From positions 251,507,771 to 251,571,770 of the forward strand of contig NC_080571.1 of NCBI RefSeq assembly GCF_030247185.1: 64,000 bases of DNA, given 5' to 3'. Below are positions 56,921-64,000 of this stretch, piece after piece; positions within the stretch are counted from its first letter, which is position 1; the number at the start of each line of letters is the position of its first letter. The notes under the pieces were generated by a model that worked only from the letters and a program-made list of their open reading frames with translations, made no database searches and was not told where the DNA came from. The position numbers and the translations under genes were made by a program. Source of the stretch: Malaya genurostris (Eukaryota > Arthropoda > Insecta > Diptera > Culicidae).

Positions 56921-58469
56921 TTTATGCCCAAAAAAATTTTCTTATTTCTATTCAAAACTCAATAAAAAGTATTTGAAATAACCGTAAACTAGTTTTTATG
57001 TTAGATATAAATTTAAAACACATTAAAGAATAATTTCGAATATAAGTGTTACCAAGCTCAAAACCGACAAAAAAATAACTACGACTTGTCAGAAAAATTA
57101 CCAACCTCAAGGTAGCAATCTACTGACAGTTAAAACTATATCTTTCCCGGTACTGCATAGTAAAGGAAGATGATGCGCGGGAGAGAAAATTTAAACAGCC
57201 ATGGAATTCGGTGACTCAAGCAAGTAGCCGGGAACTTTTTATGATACTTGAGTGCGTTTAATTCGGTTCGTTTGATCTGACGAGTTAAATTTTTCCATGT
57301 TCTCATTTTATCTACGGTCCTGGAACTTCCCGCCAACCAAATTTTCCGTTACTAATACAGGTGCAACCAAACGAATATAAAGTTTAATTTTCATGCCGCT
57401 TCGTTACCGAAAAAAAAAGTTGTAGCATTATAAGCTAAACAAACTAGGTATGAAGATTTCCACTCGATTCCCATCACCAACACGATGGCGTACGGAGAAA
57501 TTCATTCGCAAGTCGAGAACGTCAGTTTCAAGATATTCAGAATTCAGTCTTCCTACTTGGTAGCCCGGTAGTAACCCCTTGGTAGTAAACACAGTTTTCT
57601 TTGTGGTAGCGAGGAAACAGCCTTTCCGCTCCGGCTCCTATTCTTCCCGGTGGCTTCGAGCAGCAAGTAATTAAAATTTCAGCCTGTATGATGTCTAGTG
57701 CACTTTCTTTAAATATTAAATGGAGGACATCTCTTTTCACCCGTTGGGAGCGGCAACAGCGGAGTATGTTCTATTAATTTTTGATAATTCTTGTGGAAAC
57801 GATGATCCTGCTAATAGGCGCTTTTGAACTAGAGCCAGGTTAAGTCTTGAACATTCTTTTTGATGTTATCTTGACAGTAATTAAAATTTTAGAGACTGTA
57901 CGGAATTTTGGAAGTGGAAAACGGGACAGACGAGTTTGCTAATAGTTGGTGGTAATTATTATCTACGATAGTTTATGCAGCTATTTTTATTATAACGAAG
58001 AGCACTTATTCAATGTGGTCACAGGAAGTTGAACCAACTCGCTAAACAATAAACAAATAATTCGCCTTGGACACACATAATTATTCTAGTATAAAAAGCG
58101 GTCAAACTATGTCACCATTCAAACTTTTTAAGTTTATTCTCAGTTACTTGGGTTTTACAACTCTCACGTAAAAATTTCGCTGGTGTTGCCCACTTCGTAA
58201 TGGAGCAAGTTCTAAGTTGTAAATAAATACTCAAATCGAAAGCTTTGTGCAAAATTTATTTTTTTAAACGGGTTTGGATGCAGAACTTCAAATTCAAATT
58301 CAATAAAATCAGTGGACTTTTCACAAGGTTTTGACTCGAAAAGACTCGATGAATTCAATATCTATCGATACTGGTGGTGAATGTGTCTTGTCCGATTTTT
58401 TTAGAATAGTTGGGATTAGTTTCCAATTCTTATTGCAGGAACACATAACATATTATTAGGAAAATAACA
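56921..58469. other. No recognised gene
   Basis: AT-rich to mixed sequence. Frames of 60-67 codons on the minus strand have no recognisable domain. Confidence 0.5.
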
Positions 58470-59043
58470 CATGGGCTGAAAAGTCCCGGGCCTATCAAAG
58501 AGAACACGATTTTTCCTTTCAAAATTAACTTTATTCATCAACGCAATCTCCATCAAGAGCAACGCAATCATTCCAGCGCCGCTCTAACATTTCAATACCA
58601 CTTTTGTAGAACGACTTATCTTTTGCCTCAAAATAGGCCTCCATTTCAGCGATAACCTCTTCATTCGCGCGAAATTCCTTACCGTCGAACCGTTTTTTCA
58701 TGTCTACGAACAGCCAGTAGTCGCTGGGAGCCAAATCTGGCGGATACGGTGGATGTGGGAACAATTCGAAGTTCAATTCATGTAGTTTTGCCATTGTTTT
58801 GATTGAGTTGTGATACGGTGCGTTGTCTTTATTAAATGCGGTCGTTTTTTTTGCGATTTCAGCCTTCAAATGCTCCAAAATCGTTATATAACAATCACTG
58901 TCATTGATATTTCCTTTCTCAAGATAGTCGATAAATATTACACCACGCACATCCCAACATACAGAGGCCACATAACCTTTCCAAACGATTGTTGTGCTCT
59001 CGGGACGCTCTGGACGAGTTTCACTAGTTCACTCAGATGGTGA
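58470..59043 (-). mobile_element. 5'-deleted mariner element
   Basis: One inverted end survives at 58470-58506 ('tgggctgaaaagtcccgggc'). The other end and the N-terminal half of the transposase are missing; the sequence breaks into unrelated DNA at about 59044. It is a different mariner lineage from the one at 23405, judging by the end sequence. Confidence 0.82.
58531..59025 (-). pseudogene. Mariner transposase (DD34D), C-terminal half
   Basis: The homologous frame starts around 'RPERPESTT' and has 'VFIDYLEKG'-type core sequence ('ASVCWDVRGVIFIDYLEKGN'), a second Asp in 'KDNAPYHNS' and a third in 'PPDLAPSDYWLF', 34 residues apart by count. The ending is 'RRWNDCVALDGD'. A few residues are missing before 'KDNAPYH' compared with 24300, and the first catalytic Asp is gone. 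It cannot be functional. Confidence 0.9.
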
Positions 59044-59835
59044 TCGTTTTGATTCCAATATGAATATAATATCATGTTTTACTTTTTTATTTATGACTTC
59101 TGGTCAGCCAGTAATTTTTACTTTTTCCGTTTTTTAACGATATCAAACTAACTAAGGATTATAAGAAGAGAAAGAATATGAAATTATAGAGCCATAGTAC
59201 TCAAGGAAGAGCAAGGATGTGAAGAATAAAGTGCGGAAAAATGATACGTGACAAGGGTCATTTAAGTAAGCAGAAGGCTTCTCGTATCTAAACTTTTACC
59301 TTCTACCAGAGGAGTCGAACTTAGGCATCTTAGCGATACGAGTCATCCGAGTCTCTGATATGTCAGAAAGTAAAGGCAAAGGTCGTTTGCCATTTACTGT
59401 CCGAACCGGCAAAAGTAAAGTTACGAGAAGTTGTCACATTCTGCCCACGACGGTTTCTCACACAATGTGTTTCATTGTGTTGATATTTTTTCATCTCTAT
59501 ATAGTTAGTTATAACAACGGAATGGAAGATTTGTCCGAAACTATTGCTTGAGTGCCTGGAGTTGTAGCGTATGACTATGCGTCCCCCTATGCGTATAATA
59601 TCATGAATTTCAACAGCTGTCTTTTAAAGGTTAGTATCAATTAAAAAAAGGGTGATTAAAATAAAACTAGCTCCATCCATGTGTTAGGCCCGGAAATTTT
59701 TAGCTCATGTGTTATTATTATAGCTTTCAACAAAATCGTAGACTTATAAAGCTCCAGTATGAACCCGCATCTCGTAAGATAAGGTTGTTAATTATTCAAA
59801 TCCCGTGCACTAGACATGACCAGGTGAGAATTTTT
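59044..59835. other. No recognised feature
   Basis: Frames of 60-100 codons are present with no recognisable domain. Confidence 0.5.
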
Positions 59836-60058
59836 TCAAGCCCGAATCCATCCCATACCCGATCGAAAATAAAAAAACCAGTACGCGACCTGAACCCGAG
59901 ATTAATTTTTATTCCAGACCCGTACCAGACCCGAACCCGAAAAAAATTCCCGAAATTCGAAACCCGAAAAAACCGAAACCTCACCAAATTTTTTAATCCG
60001 TATCCGTTAAAATGAAAGAAATCGGCACCCGTACTCGACCCGAACCCGACAAACATAT
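59836..60058 (+). repeat. Degenerate 'acccgaaccc' simple repeat, left block
   Basis: Irregular repeats of 'cccgaaccc', 'acccga' and 'acccgtac'. The opposite-strand version (60484-60545, 'ttcgggttcggattcggttt') lies just beyond the family-D insert, so the two blocks form an inverted pair around it. Confidence 0.75.
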
Positions 60059-60061
60059 ACA

Positions 60062-60490
60062 CTCTTTTTACGCGGATCTTTATGCGGTTTCTTTTTACGC
60101 GGCTTTTTCTACGCGAATTTCCGAAGTTACGCGGTTGTTTTTTACGTCGATTTTCAAAGTTACGCGGTTTTCTTGATTTGTTTTACAAAGGCATGAAACT
60201 TTGAGATCTGGTGTTATCCCGAATTTTTTTTTAAGTCAACTCTTTGACACTTAGAAAATTTTTGAATTTCTTCCATTTTGCGTTTTTTTTCTACGCTGAT
60301 TTGTCAAGTTACGTGGTCTCGGATTCTCTAAGTCCCAAAGTCGATTTTCACAAATAATTCTTTTTTGAAATTACACTAGATCTGGACGTTTCATGCATTC
60401 CTAAAATATTTGCATCATGTTTTTTTTCTTTAGTTTTGAGGGGTTTTTTTACGCGGATTTCCGAAGTTACGCGGATTTACGAAGTTCGGG
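60062..60490 (-). repeat. Dispersed family D, inverted full-size copy
   Basis: The reverse complement follows 33850-34328: 'ccgcgtaacttcggaaat', 'cgtttcatgcattcct' block, 'gagttgactt', and 'ccgcgtaaaaa' phrases at both ends. Confidence 0.75.
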
Positions 60491-60545
60491 TTCGGATTCG
60501 GTTTCGGTTTCGGGTCGGGTTTCGGGTACAAATACCCGACCCCCA
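60484..60545 (-). repeat. Degenerate 'acccgaaccc' simple repeat, right block (inverted)
   Basis: 'cgggttcggattcggtttcg' and 'gggtcgggtttcgggt', the reverse complement type of the block at 59836-60058. Confidence 0.75.
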
Positions 60546-60927
60546 ACCATCTCTACCGTCCACTCAAGCAAACAGTATGTATAAATAAAATATAATGTAC
60601 ATTTCAGCTGCTGATATAATTTCGTTGTATGAAAAACAAATATAAATTATGACCAACAGTGTATCTTCTTGATTCGCGTGTCCGGCTTTTAGTGTGAATT
60701 GAAAAATGACGAAGTTAAAGCTAAAACAATTCACCAATATTTGCAAAACTTCAAGTTTTCGATAAAAAAAATAGTCATTTAAACACTAGAATTTATATCT
60801 AACAGAATTCCTTGCCACATGCCTTTCATCCTTCGCATCCCATCAGGAAAATGACGGCAAGATTTCACGGCAAGGCAAGAAACTCGAAATAACCAAGGGA
60901 ACGTGCATTACTTACCTTACCTAATAC
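60546..60927. other. No recognised feature
   Basis: AT-rich spacer. It may include the 3' untranslated remnant of the RTE element that starts at 60928 on the minus strand. Confidence 0.45.
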
Positions 60928-63290
60928 CTATAGGCCTGTGGTGTCCTTTGCTGTATCAAGAATACGTCTCCACATAACTCGATTTATGGCTGCTCGTCGC
61001 CAGCCACTCAAGGCACGGATGCTTCTGAAATCACCCTCTACTTGATCGATCCACCTCGCTCGCTGCGCTCCTCTTCTTCTTGTACCAGTCGGATTAAATT
61101 CACGAACCATTTTCACTGGGATGTCGTCCGACATCCTTATGACATGCCCAGCCCACCGTAGACGTCCGATTTTAGCTGTTCGTACGATGGCTGGTCCTCC
61201 TAGTTCCTGATTCATACGCCGTCTCCACGTTCCGTCTTCCATCTGCACTCCGCCATAGATGGTCCTCAGTACCTTTCTTTCGAAAACACTAAGGGCGCGT
61301 TGGTCCTCTGCCAACATAATCCAGGTCTCGTGGCCATAGAGAACAACCGGTCTAATGAGCGTTTTGTAGATTGTCAATTTCGTGCGGTGACGTACTTTTC
61401 TCGATCGGAGGGTTTTTCTGAGTCCAAAGTACGCACGATTCCCGGCCAAAATACGTCTATGAATTTCTCTGCTGGTGTCATTATCGGCGGTCACCAGTGA
61501 GCTCAAATACACGAACTCGTCAACCGCCTCGATATCGTCACCATCTATCAATATTCGTTGTGGGAGGCGTAGTGTTTCTTCTCTAGAGCCTCTTCCTCTC
61601 ATGTATTTTGTTTTTGACGCATTTATGGTCAGTCCGATACGACTAGCTTCAGCTTTCAGTCCGATGTAGGTTTCCATCATCTTCTCAAGGTTACGTGATA
61701 CAATATCAATACCGTCAGCGAAGCCAAAAAGTTGTACGGACTTTCGAAAGATCGTGCCACTCGTGTCAATCCTCGCTCTTCGAATCACACCTTCCAAGGC
61801 AATATTGAACAAGATACAAGAGAGTCCATCACCTTGCCGTAGCCCTCTCCGAGATTCGAATGGACTCGAGAGCATCCCAGATACTCGGACGTAGCACATC
61901 ACTCTATCCATCGTTGCTTTGACCAATCGCGTCAGTTTATCCAGGAAACCGTATTCGTTGAGCGTTGAGCAATGTGGTTGCGCGGTAATTGCAACAGTCT
62001 AGCTTATCGTCTTTTTTGTAGACGGGACATACCACCCCATCCATCCATTCCTGCGGTAGAATCTCCTCCTCCCAAATCTTAGAAATCATCCAGTGCAGCG
62101 CTCTAGCCAGTGCCTCTCCTCCATGTTTGAGCAGCTCGCCTGGTAACTGGTCATTGCCCGCGGCTTTGTTGTTCCTCAGCTTGCCGATCTCCTCACTTAT
62201 CTCCGACAGATCAGGGGCTGGGAATCTGTCGTCGGCTGAGCGTGCACCCAGATTGATTCCTATGTCGTTCTCTGTATCCTGTGCTTCTCCATTCAGATGC
62301 TCGTCATAGTACTGCTTCTACCTGTCGATCACCTCACGTTCGTTCGTGAGAAGGTTGCCACTGGTATCTCTGCACATTTCGGCCTATGGCGTGTAGCCTC
62401 TACGTGAGCGGTTCACCTTCTCATAGAACTTCCGTGTGTCATTTGCGCGGTACAGCTGTTCCATCGTTTCGCGATCTTGCTCTTCCTGGTGGCGCTTTTT
62501 CTTCCGGAAAACCGTGTTCTGTCTGTTCCGCGCCTGTCTGTATTGTTCCTCGTTCGCTCTAGTGCGGTGTTGCATCATCCTCGCCCTTGCTGTTCTTCCG
62601 TTGGTAGCACTAGCTCCAGTTGTTGCGCGTATTCCTCTGCAGTACGAACGCTACGTAGTTGCTCGAGATTGAGTCCCGGTGTTCCTGTGCGACGAGTGTT
62701 GTGCACCGTCGATAGTTTTGAATCAATGTTGGCGCTGCGGTAAGTGCGGACGTTGATGACGTCGGAGACGAATCGCCCGTCGATGAGAACGTGGTCGATT
62801 TGATTTTCCATATTTTGATCAGATGATCTTCAGGTGGCTTTGTGGATATCTTTGCGGGGAAGAAGGTGCTTCGAACTACCATATTCCTCGGGAGGCTGCA
62901 AAGTTCACGCATCGTTGACCGTTGTCGTTTGTTGCCGCGTGCAGGCTCTCCAGCCCGATCACGGGCCTGTACATTACCTCCCGGCCTACCTGAGCATTCA
63001 TGTCGCCGATGACGATTTTTACATCCCACCGTAGACAGCAGTCATTCCAGCTGCGCGTAAAATGCTTCCTTCTTGTCATCGGGTCTCGTCTCATGTGGAC
63101 AGTGTACGTTGATGATGCCGTAATTGAAGAAGCGGCTCTTGATCTTCAATACACACATCCTATCACTGATTGGTTGCACCCAATCACGCTCTGGCGCATC
63201 TTGCCCAACACTACAAATCCCGTTTCTAGGACGGTGGTTGTGCCACAGCTCTTGTAGAAAGTAGCCCCTCGATACTGGACAAGAGGCAAA
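60928..63290 (-). pseudogene. RTE-clade LINE, endonuclease to reverse transcriptase, 5'-truncated
   Basis: The copy begins inside the endonuclease at about 63290 (matching 55360). Endonuclease and linker pieces lie in shifting frames ('VIGDMNAQVGREVMYRPVIG', 'QHRTRANEEQYRQARNRQN'), then reverse transcriptase. The early block is 'NKAAGNDQLPGELLKHGG' and 'WMDGVVCPVYKKDDKLDCCN' (about 62000-62200). A deletion near 61970 joins it to a continuous 332-codon frame (61926-60928) with 'RRGLRQGDGLSCILFNIALE', the active-site block 'FGFADGIDI', 'INASKTKYM', 'RPVVLYGHETW' and the C-terminal 'RRGAQRARWIDQVEGDF'. The second catalytic Asp is Gly (GGT at 61711-61713). The family type is that of mosquito RTE elements such as JAM1. 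Confidence 0.9.
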
Positions 63291-64000
63291 TAGCCACTTT
63301 GGAGCCTGAATTACGCATTGACCAGTCGCACAGTGATGCCAAGGTGGCAGAAATCCAAAAAATAAATTTATTTTTTTCCTGCACTGTATTATTTTTTGTA
63401 TTCTCCGATAAGTGAAGGTTTACAGTTTAAAGTATAAAAATTTTTGAATAAGAAATAATCTCTCCATATCCTCTCAAAGATAGGGTATTGTAAACTTTCT
63501 TTCCATCCTTCCATACAAAATATATGGCGCAATGACGATGTTTTGCGATTAGAGTTCTATAAAGGTAGGAAAGGGCTGCCACTGTTCAATAGTATTTTAT
63601 TTTATAGCATTTTTTCTCTACTTTTCAAAAAACACTATGCGATCCTGCACATTTCTGAACCTTTGAGGTTATTTTCGATAGCTTGCGGGGTCGACAATTA
63701 AAATCACAGAAACAAGGGTCAGACTTTTGTAACTGAAGTCGGTGTCAGTAAAATTTAAAAAAAACGGCTTTATGATAAATAAAATCAGAATATTTATACC
63801 AAACATAACATAAAACACCTATATAAATGTCGTTATATAAATCTATTTATAATATATCAGGCGTTGGAATAAACTATTAAAGTTTCATGATTTTTAGTGA
63901 GAGTATCATTGCAGTACCGTTTTTCAAAGTATAGTACATTGTTATATAGTTATGGACGAACCCGAATAGCACTTGGCCCGTACGCACAGACCTCAGCAAA
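63291..64000. other. No recognised feature
   Basis: AT-rich sequence to the window edge with no open frame or repeat I recognise. Confidence 0.5.

Noticed and set aside
1..64000. CRISPR arrays, prokaryotic operons, ribosomal RNA, endogenous viral genes
   Set aside because: None was seen. Direct repeats lack spacer structure, genes are spliced or retroelement-type, and no rRNA-like or viral coding sequence was recognised by eye.

Overview
This window is AT-rich, repeat-dense nuclear DNA of an animal, most likely a culicine (Aedes-like) mosquito. The inference rests on the mix of elements: an I-clade LINE with RNase H, RTE-clade LINEs, mariner-superfamily elements with DD34D, DD37E and DD37D spacing, several tRNA-derived SINE families, and MITEs with TAA or TTAA target duplications. 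No confident host protein-coding gene was found. One short terminal-exon candidate is at 48.63-48.82 kb.

Layout. 0-10 kb: copies of two abundant dispersed families, called A and B here. B carries internal monomers of about 158 bp. Also present are a TAA-flanked MITE, a SINE with a perfect 14-bp target duplication, and two of the window's three long snap-back palindromes. 10.7-12.1 kb: a DD37E Tc1/mariner element with a broken transposase. 16.3-19 kb: a possible hAT-like non-autonomous unit containing a B copy that is split by an A copy. 19.9-20.6 kb: a 9-bp minisatellite. 23.4-24.7 kb: a nearly intact mariner with one amber stop.

24.8-32.8 kb is the most interesting stretch. A probable 6.36-kb DNA transposon (25436-31797) has 13-bp inverted ends and two convergent genes. 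On + is an intact three-exon gene for a DUF4806-type accessory protein. On - is a multi-exon, zinc-motif transposase. A 252-bp MITE with TAA duplications has inserted twice in opposite orientation: once in an intron of the accessory gene, where it is harmless, and once in a transposase exon, where it is disruptive. Removing it on paper closes the transposase reading frame exactly.

34.3-42 kb is a nested stack. A family-B copy holds a 960-bp piggyBac-like MITE (TTAA) and then a full-length 6.06-kb I-clade LINE bounded by a 13-bp target duplication. 42-50.5 kb: the third palindrome, SINE and A copies, and a deleted DD37D mariner-like element nested in an A copy. 53-56.4 kb and 60.9-63.3 kb: decayed RTE-clade LINE pieces, one 3'-truncated and one with a mutated catalytic motif. 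An inverted pair of tRNA-like repeats encloses another RTE fragment, and a 5'-deleted mariner is at 58.5-59 kb.

The genes here are selfish-element genes. Nearly every autonomous copy carries only one to three inactivating lesions, so several insertions look fairly young. The nesting gives a relative order: B before A, B before the piggyBac MITE and I element, A before the DD37D element, and the two-gene transposon before the 252-bp MITE.
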